Source: Mesorhizobium loti (GTDB lineage Bacteria; Pseudomonadota; Alphaproteobacteria; Rhizobiales; Rhizobiaceae). From it: 64,000 bases of DNA. Where the stretch lies: positions 3,477,001-3,541,000 of the forward strand of contig CP050293.1 in assembly GCA_014189435.1 (NCBI GenBank), written 5' to 3'. Both the position numbers and the translations under genes were made by a program. Positions within the stretch are counted from its first letter, which is position 1. Every line of letters begins with the position of its first letter. Below are positions 44,077 to 52,554 of the stretch, in pieces. The notes under the pieces were generated by a model. The model had not been told where the DNA came from. It was given only the letters and a program-made list of their open reading frames with translations, and searched no databases.

Positions 44077-44489
44077 ATGGTGTCAATCCTCAATTTCAGC
44101 CCGAAAACACGATGCCGGCGAAATATGGCCGGGCAGGCGTTAAATGGCGTTCGCACCTTGGGCAGCATTGTGGCGAAACAGCCTTTTCGGCGTCCCGACT
44201 CGCCTTTGACTCGAAACCGTCCGAGCGGAATATAGGACGCTGGACTCCTTGCACCAAGCGGTGTGCAGCGCAGCATGGAACGGCTCCTGCCATTTCGCTG
44301 TTGCGAAGATGCAACGTCAAGGTTCCGCCTCATTCGCGCCGGGGAATGACCCAAGTTCAGGTTCGCTTCAGCCGCATTTTGACACGACATTTGGAACCGA
44401 CGAACGCCAGATCCGTTTCACCCCCCGGACGGGTAGATGGCGATCGTGAGAAACAAGCCTGTGTCCTGTGGCTTAAGGAGTAAAGAACA
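44077..44489. other. Intergenic region before the porin gene
   Basis: About 413 bases, divergent promoter region for the SDR operon and the outer membrane protein. A TTGACA hexamer occurs at 44379-44384, about 106 bases before the porin start, but I see no matching -10 box. No gene identified. Confidence 0.4.
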
Positions 44490-45146
44490 ATGCAAGCCAA
44501 TTTCAAATTCGCACGGCCGCTGGCCGTGGCGCTCGGGCTCTTCGCCCTCAGCGGAACTGCCTATGCCGCTGACGTCGTTTCCGAAGAGCCGCCGGCACCC
44601 GCGCCGATCGCCGAACTTCCGGTCGCTTCGTGGGCCGGCCCCTATGCCGGTATCAACCTCGGCTACGGCTTCAGCGGCAAAACCAAGGAAAAGGACTTCG
44701 GCGATTCAACCGATACCAAGGGTTTCGTCGGCAGTGCCTTCGGCGGCTATCAGTGGCAGCAGGAGAATTTCGTCTACGGTGCTGAAGCCGAACTCGGCTA
44801 TAGCGGCATCAAGGGTGACGATAATGGCATCAACTCCAAAGCCGGCTTCGAGGGTTCGCTGCGTGCCCGTCTCGGCTATGCCGTGACCCCGGAAATCCTG
44901 CTCTATGGCACCGGCGGTCTCGCCGGCAAGAGCCTGAAGGTGGAGGATACCGTCCTGGGCGCCAGCGACAAAGCTACCATGCTTGGCTGGACCGCCGGTC
45001 TCGGCACCGACATCAAGCTGACCGACAATGTGTTCGGCCGTGTCGAGTACCGCTACACCGACTTCGGCAGCAAGAGCTTCGATGGCATCGGCAAGGTCAA
45101 GGCCACCGACAACCGCGTCACCTTCGGCGTCGGTATGAAGTTCTAA
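44490..45146 (+). CDS. Outer membrane beta-barrel protein (Omp25/Omp31 family)
   Basis: 218 residues. Signal peptide to ALSGTAYA, mature start ADVVSEEPPAP with a Pro-rich linker, then WAGPYAGINLGYGF and an eight-stranded barrel of alternating residues ending GVGMKF with a terminal Phe, the sorting signal for the BAM complex. AAGGAG lies about 8 bases upstream. Members are abundant surface proteins in rhizobia and Brucella. It is followed by a strong terminator, so transcribed alone. Confidence 0.93.
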   Translation: MQANFKFARPLAVALGLFALSGTAYAADVVSEEPPAPAPIAELPVASWAGPYAGINLGYGFSGKTKEKDFGDSTDTKGFVGSAFGGYQWQQENFVYGAEAELGYSGIKGDDNGINSKAGFEGSLRARLGYAVTPEILLYGTGGLAGKSLKVEDTVLGASDKATMLGWTAGLGTDIKLTDNVFGRVEYRYTDFGSKSFDGIGKVKATDNRVTFGVGMKF

Positions 45147-45165
45147 GTCGTTCAAGCCACGACAC

Positions 45166-45198
45166 GAAAAAGCCGGGCCTCGCGCCCGGCTTTTTTTG
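45166..45198 (+). terminator. Rho-independent terminator of the porin gene
   Basis: aaaaagccgggc, loop ctcgc, gcccggctttttttg: a GC stem of 7-8 pairs flanked by A- and T-runs, so it could also work on the opposite strand for the GST gene. Confidence 0.92.
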
Positions 45199-45253
45199 TG
45201 CCCGAGGGATCACCCGGGTGTTAGCGTCGATTAACCGGGGATGATTGAGTCAA

Positions 45254-45850
45254 TCATCCCGGAATGCAGGGCTTCAGTTCTGGAAACTTCTCGTCGAAGC
45301 GCGCTGCCCACCGCGTCAGTCGGGCGCGACCCTTTTCCCATTTTCCGGCAAAGCGCAACGAGAGATAGCCGAGGCAGGCGCGCAGCGCCATTTGGCCGGC
45401 GGTGATCTTCTTCGGCAGCTTCGGCGGGTTGGCGTTGAGCAGATCGAGTGCTGCCGTGATCTTCGCCCATTGGCGATCGAGCCAGGGCTGGTAGACCATC
45501 TCCTCAGGCCGCGTGCGCCGCTCATAGACCATCGACAGCGCACAGTCGCAAATGCCGTCCGCCAACGCCTCCAGCACTTCCGCCTCGAGCCGCTTGTCGG
45601 GATTGCGCGGGAAAAGCGCGCTCTTCGAAACCCGGTTGAGGTGCTGGGTGATGGCGCGGCTGTCATGGATCGAGCGGCCGTCGTCGAGCACCAGGACCGG
45701 GATCTTGCCGAGCGGGTTGGCGATCATCAAGTCGGCCGGCTTCTCCTCGGTCTTGATCGGCACCAGATCGACGGCGACGCCGGCATAGGTTGCTGCCATT
45801 CGTACCTTGGAACTGTAGGGAGAAGACGACGCATAGAGCAGTCTGGGCAT
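45254..45850 (-). CDS. Glutathione S-transferase family protein
   Basis: 198 residues. The N-terminal thioredoxin fold reads LLYASSSPYSSKVRMAATYA (Ser in the catalytic SPYS position), then LGKIPVLVLDDGRSIHDSRAI, the glutathione-binding loop. All-helical C-terminus with LADGICDCALSMVYERR. Substrate unknown. Convergent with the porin. Confidence 0.88.
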   Translation of the reverse strand: MPRLLYASSSPYSSKVRMAATYAGVAVDLVPIKTEEKPADLMIANPLGKIPVLVLDDGRSIHDSRAITQHLNRVSKSALFPRNPDKRLEAEVLEALADGICDCALSMVYERRTRPEEMVYQPWLDRQWAKITAALDLLNANPPKLPKKITAGQMALRACLGYLSLRFAGKWEKGRARLTRWAARFDEKFPELKPCIPG

Positions 45851-45949
45851 GATAGGGTTCCTGTTTTGCAGGCGGGCAGTGTTGACCGATCAGGCGCGCT
45901 CGAGCAATGGCCACAAGCGGAAAACCCAGCCGCCAGCGAGCGACATGCA

Positions 45950-46441
45950 TCAGCGTCGTTGACCGGGGCCGTTTAGCGAGCGCTCCATGATGATGGTGCG
46001 TTCATCACCGTAGTAACTGTCTCGAACTGCGTTGAATCCAAGCCCGGCGTAAAATGGTTCTGCCGTCACCGAGGACGGCACGGTCAGCACGGCGACACCG
46101 CCCGCATGCGCCGCTTCCTCGACCTCCGCCATAAGTCGCTTGCCGATGCCACGGCCTTGCAGTTCAGGATCCACGAAGACGGATCGAACAATGCTTCCAT
46201 CGAGGCTGGCTGTTCCAACGATCCTGCCACACACAACCGCGACAGAAACCCTTCGCTTCCTCAGAAACTCCAAGACAGCGGATGGGCTGAAGCTCTGCTC
46301 CACGCGAGCGATGATGTCTTGCGAATAGTCTTTCGCATTGGTCTGTCGCAGAGCTGCCAGGATCACGCGGCTCACGGCTTCCGCATCGTGCTTGTCTGCT
46401 CTGCGAATCGTGAGCTCCAAAGTCACTTCACCACCAGGCAT
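45950..46441 (-). CDS. GNAT family N-acetyltransferase
   Basis: 163 residues. The acetyl-CoA motif is VRSVFVDPELQGRGIGKRLM, followed by VAVLTVPSSVTAEPFYAGLG and FNAVRDSYYGDERTIIMER. The N-terminal IRRADKHDAEAVSRVILAAL is typical of the PhnO/ElaA-like branch. Substrate unknown; about 100 bases upstream of the GST gene on the same strand. Confidence 0.85.
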   Translation of the reverse strand: MPGGEVTLELTIRRADKHDAEAVSRVILAALRQTNAKDYSQDIIARVEQSFSPSAVLEFLRKRRVSVAVVCGRIVGTASLDGSIVRSVFVDPELQGRGIGKRLMAEVEEAAHAGGVAVLTVPSSVTAEPFYAGLGFNAVRDSYYGDERTIIMERSLNGPGQRR

Positions 46442-46716
46442 CCGACCCTAATTCTCCGCGGAGCAGACAATGGTGGCACGCGGATCAGCCAGTCAACAAC
46501 CAAGACTGAAAAGCCTTACGCCGAACATTCGATCCGCATGGACGACACAAAAAAAACCCCACCGGACTTCGCCCTATGGCGAAGTCCTGGGAGCTGCGAA
46601 AAGATATCCTCCGTCCGCCTCTGTCTCGCCTTCCGACTACCGAAGCAACGAGCGGGGCGCCTGTCAGGCACCCGCCCCTTGTGTCTCGGCACCGCCCCCG
46701 GCGAGGGAAGACGCGA

Positions 46717-47178
46717 TTACTTCTTGCCGGCTTTCGCGGGTGCTGCCTTCTTGGCCGCAGGCGCCGCTTTCTTCACCGGTGCAGAAGACTTCGCTGCCGC
46801 CGCCTTCTTTGCCGGTGCAGCCTTCGCTGCCGGCTTCTTGGCAGGCGCAGCTTTCGCCGCCGGTTTCTTGGCAGGTGCCGCCTTCTTCACCGCGGGTTTT
46901 GCCGCGGCCTTTGCAGCCGGCTTCTTGGCTGGTGCCGCCTTTGCAGCCGGCTTTGCCGCTGCCTTGGCAGGTGCCGCCTTCTTCACTGCAGGTTTTGCAG
47001 CGGCCTTTGCCGCCGGCTTCTTGGCCGGTGCTGCTTTTGCCTTGGGCGCGGCCGCCTTCGGCTTGGCAGCAGGTGCTGCTTTCTTCACTGCAGCTGCGAC
47101 CTTCGCCGTCGCTGCTTTTACGGGTGCTTTCTTTGCCGGTGCCTTGGACGCCGGCGCTTTGGATGACTGCTTAGCCAT
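46717..47178 (-). CDS. Histone H1-like Lys/Ala/Pro-rich protein
   Basis: 153 residues, almost entirely Lys, Ala and Pro. It opens MAKQSSKAPASKAPAKKAP and then repeats AAPAKKPAAKAAAKPA-like units about ten times; the DNA is accordingly repetitive. Such proteins (histone H1-like, AlgP, Hc1-like) bind DNA nonspecifically through lysines and may compact the nucleoid or affect transcription. The start at 47178 has AAGGGGC upstream. The repeats make it prone to length change. A smaller version of the same composition forms the tail of the DUF2934 protein at 35587-35847. Confidence 0.85.
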   Translation of the reverse strand: MAKQSSKAPASKAPAKKAPVKAATAKVAAAVKKAAPAAKPKAAAPKAKAAPAKKPAAKAAAKPAVKKAAPAKAAAKPAAKAAPAKKPAAKAAAKPAVKKAAPAKKPAAKAAPAKKPAAKAAPAKKAAAAKSSAPVKKAAPAAKKAAPAKAGKK

Positions 47179-47637
47179 GCGATGCCCCTTCCGTTGTGCC
47201 GATGGCCGTAATGACCCGGCGCGCTCATGCATATCTGACTCGCGGCTTGCTAGCCAGCGAAGCAACAGACTGATTTCTGCAGCTTAAATTTTGGTTACGG
47301 ATCGCACGTGATCGTGCTGATCATCGCAAAAATCCGCCGCTGATCTTCGACCATTGCCTAGAGTGTGCCACAGACATTCTCTAAACGCTGCAGGACCGTT
47401 CCCCTCGTGAATCTCTGAAGATCAGTCAGCAGCTTGCGCATCGATCTTCGGTCGCTGACATCATGACCCGCTGCCTCATCGGTGCGATCATCTCGTCCAT
47501 GCAGACGATCTATACTGCAAGCTGACGGCCGATCGCGGCTTCACCTTGTCAAGCACGATCGCACCACCCGCTTGTGCGCGAATTGACAGACAACTCTGCA
47601 TCGCAGAGTATTCTGCATGGGATACCGGAGTGCTTCA
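47179..47637. other. Intergenic region between the H1-like gene and the wHTH unit
   Basis: About 459 bases. No gene found over most of it; the right end holds a TTGACA hexamer and a palindrome (47583-47609). Confidence 0.4.
47583..47609 (+). promoter_or_regulatory. Candidate promoter and operator of the winged-helix regulator
   Basis: TTGACA at 47583-47588, followed 4 bases on by ACTCTGC-ATC-GCAGAGT (47593-47609), a perfect palindrome with 7-base arms. Such a site between -35 and -10 suits autorepression. The -10 is unclear (GAGTAT at 17 bases or TATTCT at 20). Confidence 0.5.
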
Positions 47638-47730
47638 ATGTCGATCGCACAGGATCACGCGGCGCTGTCGCCGTTCGAGATTACCGAGCCTCACGGCGGC
47701 GGCCTCGACCGCATCGGAGCTGACCGATGA
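47638..47730 (+). CDS. Possible 30-residue leader ORF coupled to the wHTH gene
   Basis: ATG at 47638 with GGAG 8 bases upstream; ends TGA at 47728-47730, overlapping the ATG of the regulator (ATGA). The peptide begins MSIAQDHAALSPFEITEP and ends GGGLDRIGADR. It has no recognisable family. The good ribosome binding site and exact overlap argue for translation; the short length argues for caution. Confidence 0.4.
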   Translation: MSIAQDHAALSPFEITEPHGGGLDRIGADR

Positions 47731-48038
47731 GTGCCGACGAAATCATCCACCAGAGCACACGGCTCAGGATCATGGCCGCTCTGAACATGCTGGAAAGGCG
47801 GCAAACGCTGGACTTCAGCCAGTTGAAGGCCATCATGGACGTCACCGACGGCAATCTCGGCGCGCATCTCGATACGCTGGCCAGGGCCGGCTATGTCGAT
47901 ATCGAAAAGCTGTTCGTCGGGCGCCGGCCGCAGACGCGTGTCAGGGCGACAACGAGCGGACGGCGCGCGTTTCGCGGTCACGCCGCGTACCTGCGCAAAA
48001 TGCTCGATCAGGCCGAAGCGACGCCGCGCAGAAAATAG
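47727..48038 (+). CDS. Winged-helix transcriptional regulator (HTH_34/MarR-like)
   Basis: 103 residues. Winged-helix DNA-binding domain over almost the whole protein: STRLRIMAALNMLERRQTL, then FSQLKAIMDVTDGNLGAHLD and a wing with FVGRRPQTRVRATTSGRRA. Small DNA-binding proteins of this type are usually autoregulators. It begins inside the stop of a possible 30-residue ORF and has a palindromic site upstream. No obvious target gene beside it other than the convergent LysE transporter. Confidence 0.85.
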   Translation: MSADEIIHQSTRLRIMAALNMLERRQTLDFSQLKAIMDVTDGNLGAHLDTLARAGYVDIEKLFVGRRPQTRVRATTSGRRAFRGHAAYLRKMLDQAEATPRRK

Positions 48039-48060
48039 CACGGCGATTGCGCAAAACTTC

Positions 48061-48675
48061 TCAGCGCGTGGCGACCACGGCGACACCAGCTCCGATCATC
48101 ACACCGCCCGCCGCGCGGTTCACGCGACGCACGATCTTCGGCGTGCGCAACAGGCCGCGGGCGCGACCGGCGAGGATGACATGGCCGCCGATCACCACGA
48201 CCTCGACGGCCAGGATCACCATCATCAGCACACCGAGATGACCAGCGTTGAGCGATGCGCCGACGACGTTCGGCAGCAGCGCAACGTAGAACAACGGCAT
48301 TTTCGGATTGCCGAGATTGAGCGCGATGCCGGTGGCAAAAATCGTCAGCAGTCCGCGCCCGCCAGAAACGGGCTGCAGTTCCGGCACGACGGGCACGGCG
48401 GTCCACAGCCTGATGCCCATCCAGATCAGATAGGCCGCTCCTCCGTAGCGAAGCACCGTCATGACGATCGCCATCTTGGCGGCGATGATCGACAGGCCGA
48501 AGGCGGCGAGGACCAGGAAGATGAGGATGCCGACCACCGTGCCTGCGCCATAGGCGATACCCGAGGCGGCGCCGCTGGAGATCGTGCGCGCGACAATCGT
48601 CATGTTGTCCGGTCCGGGGCTGGCAGCGAACACGAAGAAGGCAGCGGCGAAGGCAAGGATGGTGGCAAGGTCCAT
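48061..48675 (-). CDS. LysE family amino acid exporter
   Basis: 204 residues, about six transmembrane helices. The N-terminal AFFVFAASPGPDNMTIVART is the RhtB/LysE signature. The family exports amino acids such as lysine, homoserine or threonine. About 100 bases downstream of the EamA gene on the same strand; convergent with the winged-helix regulator. Confidence 0.9.
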   Translation of the reverse strand: MDLATILAFAAAFFVFAASPGPDNMTIVARTISSGAASGIAYGAGTVVGILIFLVLAAFGLSIIAAKMAIVMTVLRYGGAAYLIWMGIRLWTAVPVVPELQPVSGGRGLLTIFATGIALNLGNPKMPLFYVALLPNVVGASLNAGHLGVLMMVILAVEVVVIGGHVILAGRARGLLRTPKIVRRVNRAAGGVMIGAGVAVVATR

Positions 48676-48778
48676 GAAGACTCCCGAAAGTGATCTGTTG
48701 CTCTCGGGCGTTCAGATTAGCCAGTTTGCCTGTCGGCGCCATCAGGAAAATTCAGGATCTTCGCGATGCGCATCTTCG

Positions 48779-49615
48779 TCACGGCTGATAGCCGAGGCAG
48801 ATGGCGCCGAGTGCGACGATGGCGCAGGCGCCGACCCGCCGCGGCGTCAGCATCTCGCCGAGGAACAGGCGCCCGATGAAGGCCGCGAAGACGACGCTGG
48901 TTTCGCGGATCGCGGTGATCGGGCCGGCTGGTCCAAGCGCGAAGGCCGCGACCACGACGCCGTAGGCCAAAAGCGCGAACAGGCCGCCGCCCACCGCCTT
49001 CCAGGTTTCCGGCGCCCGCAGGTCGACGATGAGCCGGCCACGGCAGGCGACGAAAGTCGCCGGCAGCAAGGCGCCGTAGATCAGCAGGACCCAGGCGGTG
49101 TAGGCGCCGGCATTGCCCGCCGCACGAACGCCGATCGCATCGACTGTCGCATAGGCGGCGATGATCGCTCCCGTTGCCAGCGCATAGAGTATCGATGTCG
49201 TGGCGGCCCTGCCTCTTCCGAGCGAGAGACCCATGATGCCGCCGGCGACCAGCGCGACGCCGACGGTCTGCGACATGGTGAGCTGCTGGTTGGCGAGGAA
49301 GAACCCGCCGAGCGTGACAAGCAGCGGCACGCTGCCGCGAACGATCGGATAGACCTGTCCCAGCTCGCCATATCGGTAGGCGGCCACCAGAAAGAAGCTG
49401 TAGCCGACCTGCAGGCAGGCCGAGAGCACGATATAGAACCAGGCCGGTGCGGCCGGAAGGGCGTGGAAGGCGGCGAAGGGAATGGCAAGCGCCGTGCTGG
49501 AAAAGCTCATGACGGTGACGGTCCACAACCTATCGGCCCCGGTTCGCAGAAAGGCGTTCCAGGTCGCGTGCAGAACAGCGGCAAACAGCGCGAGCCCGAT
49601 GACCAACGGGCTCAT
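48779..49615 (-). CDS. EamA family transporter
   Basis: 278 residues with about ten membrane helices in two EamA repeats (LALFAAVLHATWNAFLR at the start; SVVFAAFIGRLFLGEMLTPR near the end). Exports small metabolites or drugs; substrate unknown. Its ATG overlaps the stop of the TetR gene (49612-49615), so regulator and transporter are cotranslated, a common way for a TetR repressor to control an efflux pump. Confidence 0.87.
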   Translation of the reverse strand: MSPLVIGLALFAAVLHATWNAFLRTGADRLWTVTVMSFSSTALAIPFAAFHALPAAPAWFYIVLSACLQVGYSFFLVAAYRYGELGQVYPIVRGSVPLLVTLGGFFLANQQLTMSQTVGVALVAGGIMGLSLGRGRAATTSILYALATGAIIAAYATVDAIGVRAAGNAGAYTAWVLLIYGALLPATFVACRGRLIVDLRAPETWKAVGGGLFALLAYGVVVAAFALGPAGPITAIRETSVVFAAFIGRLFLGEMLTPRRVGACAIVALGAICLGYQP

Positions 49616-50193
49616 TGCGGCCTGCGCGAAGCAGCGATGATGCTAAGGGCCGCCTTGCGGGCGTCGCGAATGGCGGTGTCCGCCTGCCCCATCTGCGCCA
49701 GCAAGGTCGCACCTTCGATCAGCATCAGCAGTGCCGCCGCCACACTCCCGGCGCGGCCGCGCGGCATCACCTCTTCGAGGATCGACTGCATGCGCTGCTT
49801 GAGGCCGTTCTTCTGCCTCGCGGCAGCCTTGAACACCGGATGCCGGGGATCGCCGAACTCGGCCAGCGCATGCGCGAACAGGCAGCCATGGAAATCCGGG
49901 CTGCGGAACCAACGTTCATGCCAGTCGAAGATCTTTTCAATTCTCTGCTCGGGGGTGGCGACCTCTTCGGCAAGGCGGTCGAGCTGGCTTTCAAAACGCC
50001 TGGCGCGATAGTCGAGCACCTCGACGATCAGTTCGTCCTTGCTGGGGAAGTGGCGATACATCGTCATCTTGGCCACCTCGGCCTCGGCGATGATCCGGTC
50101 GATGCCGGTGGCATGGAAACCGGCGCGCTTGAACAGCGCGTAGGCCGTTTCAACGACGTGCTGGCGTTTGTCGGAAGCAGGCGATGATGTCAT
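49612..50193 (-). CDS. TetR family transcriptional regulator
   Basis: 193 residues. HTH: VVETAYALFKRAGFHATGI, then EVAKMTMYRHFPSKDEL, near the N-terminus; C-terminal ligand-binding helices follow. I chose the start at 50193 (MTSSPASDKRQ) because an 18-base perfect palindrome at 50210-50227, the probable operator, lies within the longer frame. First gene of an operon with the EamA transporter. Confidence 0.88.
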   Translation of the reverse strand: MTSSPASDKRQHVVETAYALFKRAGFHATGIDRIIAEAEVAKMTMYRHFPSKDELIVEVLDYRARRFESQLDRLAEEVATPEQRIEKIFDWHERWFRSPDFHGCLFAHALAEFGDPRHPVFKAAARQKNGLKQRMQSILEEVMPRGRAGSVAAALLMLIEGATLLAQMGQADTAIRDARKAALSIIAASRRPQ

Positions 50194-50209
50194 GGCGCTT
50201 ACAAAGTGG

Positions 50210-50227
50210 TGAGACAGGTCTGTCTCA
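50210..50227. promoter_or_regulatory. Probable TetR operator
   Basis: TGAGACAGGTCTGTCTCA, a perfect 18-base palindrome (8-base arms, GT centre), 17 bases upstream of the regulator start. Likely autorepression site for the tetR-eamA operon. Confidence 0.6.
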
Positions 50228-50329
50228 TAGCTATGCAACAGACCACGCCTTCTGTCAACACGGTACAGAAAAGCGCCCGCAGCCGATCAAGCCGCAGGCG
50301 CGACAAGAGATAGGAACGGAAAGCCGGGT

Positions 50330-50782
50330 TTAGCGCAGGACGCGGCAGCGGCCGTTGTAGACCATCCAGCGGTCGAAGCCCGAGACGCAGAATTCGACGT
50401 TGTCGCCGATCGAGGCAAAACCCTGGCCTTCCTCGATCAGGTACCAGATGGTGCGATCGCGGCCGTCGGACAGGCTGACCGTGGCGCCGCAATAACGGCG
50501 ACCGATCGGCCAGGTATCGTTGGCCGCGAGATAGCGATGCTGGTGGATGCGCCGGAAATCGGTGATCTGCACATCAGGCAGATGCGGCACGTGATGCACC
50601 TGGTAGGAGAAGCGGCTGGTGATCTTGTTCAGCACCCAGGCTTCGCCACAGACGCCGCTGTCTCCATCGGAATAGACCGTAAGATCGGCCGCCTGCACGG
50701 CCTGGGTGACGCCGAGAGGCGCGGCAAGCGGCGTGCAGAGCGAAATCAGGGCGGCAAGTGCGGATTTGGCGAAGCGAGTCAT
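50330..50782 (-). CDS. Exported Cys-containing protein of unknown function (150 aa)
   Basis: Signal peptide (MTRFAKSALAALISL to AVQAADL). The mature part has four Cys: two in DSGVCGEAWVLN and RRYCGATVSL, and two in DNVEFCVSGFDRWMVYNGRC, suggesting two disulfides in the periplasm. Trp/Tyr-rich motifs (SYQVHHVPHLPDVQITDF) may form a beta-sheet. The domain is familiar as an uncharacterised rhizobial protein, but I cannot name it. It stands alone between the tetR unit and rlmJ. Confidence 0.75.
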   Translation of the reverse strand: MTRFAKSALAALISLCTPLAAPLGVTQAVQAADLTVYSDGDSGVCGEAWVLNKITSRFSYQVHHVPHLPDVQITDFRRIHQHRYLAANDTWPIGRRYCGATVSLSDGRDRTIWYLIEEGQGFASIGDNVEFCVSGFDRWMVYNGRCRVLR

Positions 50783-50995
50783 GGCAGCCTCTCAAGGTCG
50801 ATTGCGCGCACTGTGCGGATTCGCTTGACGGCGGTCAAGCGGTTGCGGAAACAATGGTTTCCCAGTTGGGAACTGCGTTGGCCAAAGCCGGTCTTGCGCG
50901 TACCCCGGGTCGTTAAAGAGCCTGCCCTCCTCACCCTTCGGAACGCTGGCTTTTCGCGCCTGGCACCGAACGGCGAGATCCGAAGCCCTCGCCCG

Positions 50996-51850
50996 TCAAG
51001 CCTGCTCGCCTGCCAGCCATTCCAGCGACCAGTGCGCCGGCCTCCCCACCGCAAGCAATCTGTGCAGAACCGGCATCAGCGCGCGCAGCTCGCCCTCCAG
51101 CGTGAATGGCGGGTTGACCACCAGCAGGCCACTGCCGTCGAGACTGGGCTCCGAAGAGGCCGGCCTGATCTCGAATTCTATGTCGAGCAGCTTCGGGATG
51201 CCGGATTGTTTCAGCGCCTTGCGGAAGGCGATGATCGCCTTGCGGTCCTTGATCGGATACCACAGCGCGTAGATGCCGCCGGGCCACCGCTTGTGCGCCC
51301 TCATGAGCCCGTCGACGAGGCGCTCGAACTCACCCGCTTCCTCGAATGGCGGATCGATGAGAACCAGGCCGCGCTTTTCCTTCGGCGGCAGATGCGCGCC
51401 GAGCGCCAGCCAGCCATCGAGTTCGATGATCCGGGCCTGGAAATCGCCAGCAAAGAGCGTCCTCAGCTTCGCGACATCCTTGGGGTGCAGCTCGATCGCC
51501 GTCAGCCGGTCCTGCTTGCGCATGAGGTGACGCGCGATCAGCGGCGAGCCCGGATATTTCTGGATACCCCCCTCGGGGTTGAGCGACCGCACCGTCTCCA
51601 GATAAGGCGCAAGCAGCGCCGCAACCGGCGCGGCAAACGGGGCATCGATCAGCCTGCCGATGCCGCCTCGCCACTCACCGGTCTTCTGCGCTTCGACCGA
51701 CGACAGATCGTAGCGGCCAATGCCGGCATGGGTGTCGATGACCCGAAACGCCTTGTCCTTCTGCTTCAGATAGTCGAGCAGTCGCGTCAGCACGACGTGC
51801 TTGACGACGTCGGCGAAATTCCCGGCATGATAGGCGTGGCGGTAGTTCAT
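50996..51850 (-). CDS. rlmJ: 23S rRNA (adenine(2030)-N6)-methyltransferase
   Basis: 284 residues. MNYRHAYHAGNFADVVKHV is the hallmark N-terminus of RlmJ; DTHAGIGRYDLSS is the SAM-binding loop; and VLIDPPFEEAGEF is the catalytic DPPF motif for N6-adenine methylation. Housekeeping ribosome modification. A palindromic repeat lies upstream between it and the next gene. Confidence 0.93.
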   Translation of the reverse strand: MNYRHAYHAGNFADVVKHVVLTRLLDYLKQKDKAFRVIDTHAGIGRYDLSSVEAQKTGEWRGGIGRLIDAPFAAPVAALLAPYLETVRSLNPEGGIQKYPGSPLIARHLMRKQDRLTAIELHPKDVAKLRTLFAGDFQARIIELDGWLALGAHLPPKEKRGLVLIDPPFEEAGEFERLVDGLMRAHKRWPGGIYALWYPIKDRKAIIAFRKALKQSGIPKLLDIEFEIRPASSEPSLDGSGLLVVNPPFTLEGELRALMPVLHRLLAVGRPAHWSLEWLAGEQA

Positions 51851-51864
51851 GGTTCTGTGCCGTT

Positions 51865-51913
51865 ATGCATGTCGTTGTCCCAAAACCGCTGCACACTTTT
51901 TGGCGACATGCAT
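51865..51913. repeat. Palindromic intergenic repeat (copy D) touching a stop codon
   Basis: Arms ATGCATGTCG (51865-51874) and CGACATGCAT (51904-51913) around cccaaaaccgctgcacactttt. The right end reaches the stop codon of the minus-strand gene at 51913-52521. Very similar to copy C at uvrC. Confidence 0.88.
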
Positions 51914-52521
51914 CAGCCCCTGCCCCAGCGCGGCGGCGGTGGCTGTGAGTTCGGATTTTCGGGCCGGCCGCCACCGCCAGAACGCAGGGTCAGCAAAAAC
52001 CCGATCAGGCCGATCGCCATCAGCGCATAGCCGACCGGCCGCGCACGGCTGTCGATCTCGCCGACACCGGAGCGCAAGATGAGATCGACCGCCCGCATCG
52101 GTATGTCGTCGGCATCACCCGGTCCGACAGTGAAGATATAGGGGCCTGGGCTGACGGTCGCGATCATGCCGGCCTCGTCGCGAAAGATCTTGTCGGGCAG
52201 CTGCGGGCTGGCCTGGCGCGGGTTGTCGGAATGGTTGAACTGCAGCGTCGAGGCGAGCACCGTGCGGCCATTGCTGGCGGCGGTCAGCGTCAGCACGGTG
52301 CGCTGCTGCGAGACGATGCGCTCGGCTCTTGCGGTCAGGTCGACCAGCACCCGCACCGGCGCATCGCGGGCGGCGAGCGGCACCGTCATCGGCTTGAAGC
52401 GACCCTGCTCATAGACCCGCCAGGTGCCGATCTCATGACCGGAGAAATTGCTCATCGCCCAGGGATAGATGGCACCGATGCCGGTGCCGGCAAGCAGGAT
52501 CAGGACAAACAGAAAGCGCAT
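51913..52521 (-). CDS. Membrane-anchored hypothetical protein (202 aa)
   Basis: An N-terminal hydrophobic segment (FLFVLILLAGTGIGAIYPW) and one near the C-terminus (VGYALMAIGLIGFLLTLR) flank a long extracytoplasmic beta-rich region, so the topology is two-pass. The tail is Pro/Gly-rich (GGGGRPENPNSQPPPPRWGR). No family recognised. The stop lies at a palindromic repeat. Downstream of, and separate from, the TetR gene to its right. Confidence 0.65.
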   Translation of the reverse strand: MRFLFVLILLAGTGIGAIYPWAMSNFSGHEIGTWRVYEQGRFKPMTVPLAARDAPVRVLVDLTARAERIVSQQRTVLTLTAASNGRTVLASTLQFNHSDNPRQASPQLPDKIFRDEAGMIATVSPGPYIFTVGPGDADDIPMRAVDLILRSGVGEIDSRARPVGYALMAIGLIGFLLTLRSGGGGRPENPNSQPPPPRWGRG

Positions 52522-52554
52522 TCAGCCACCTTGTAATCGTACACCGCCGGACAA

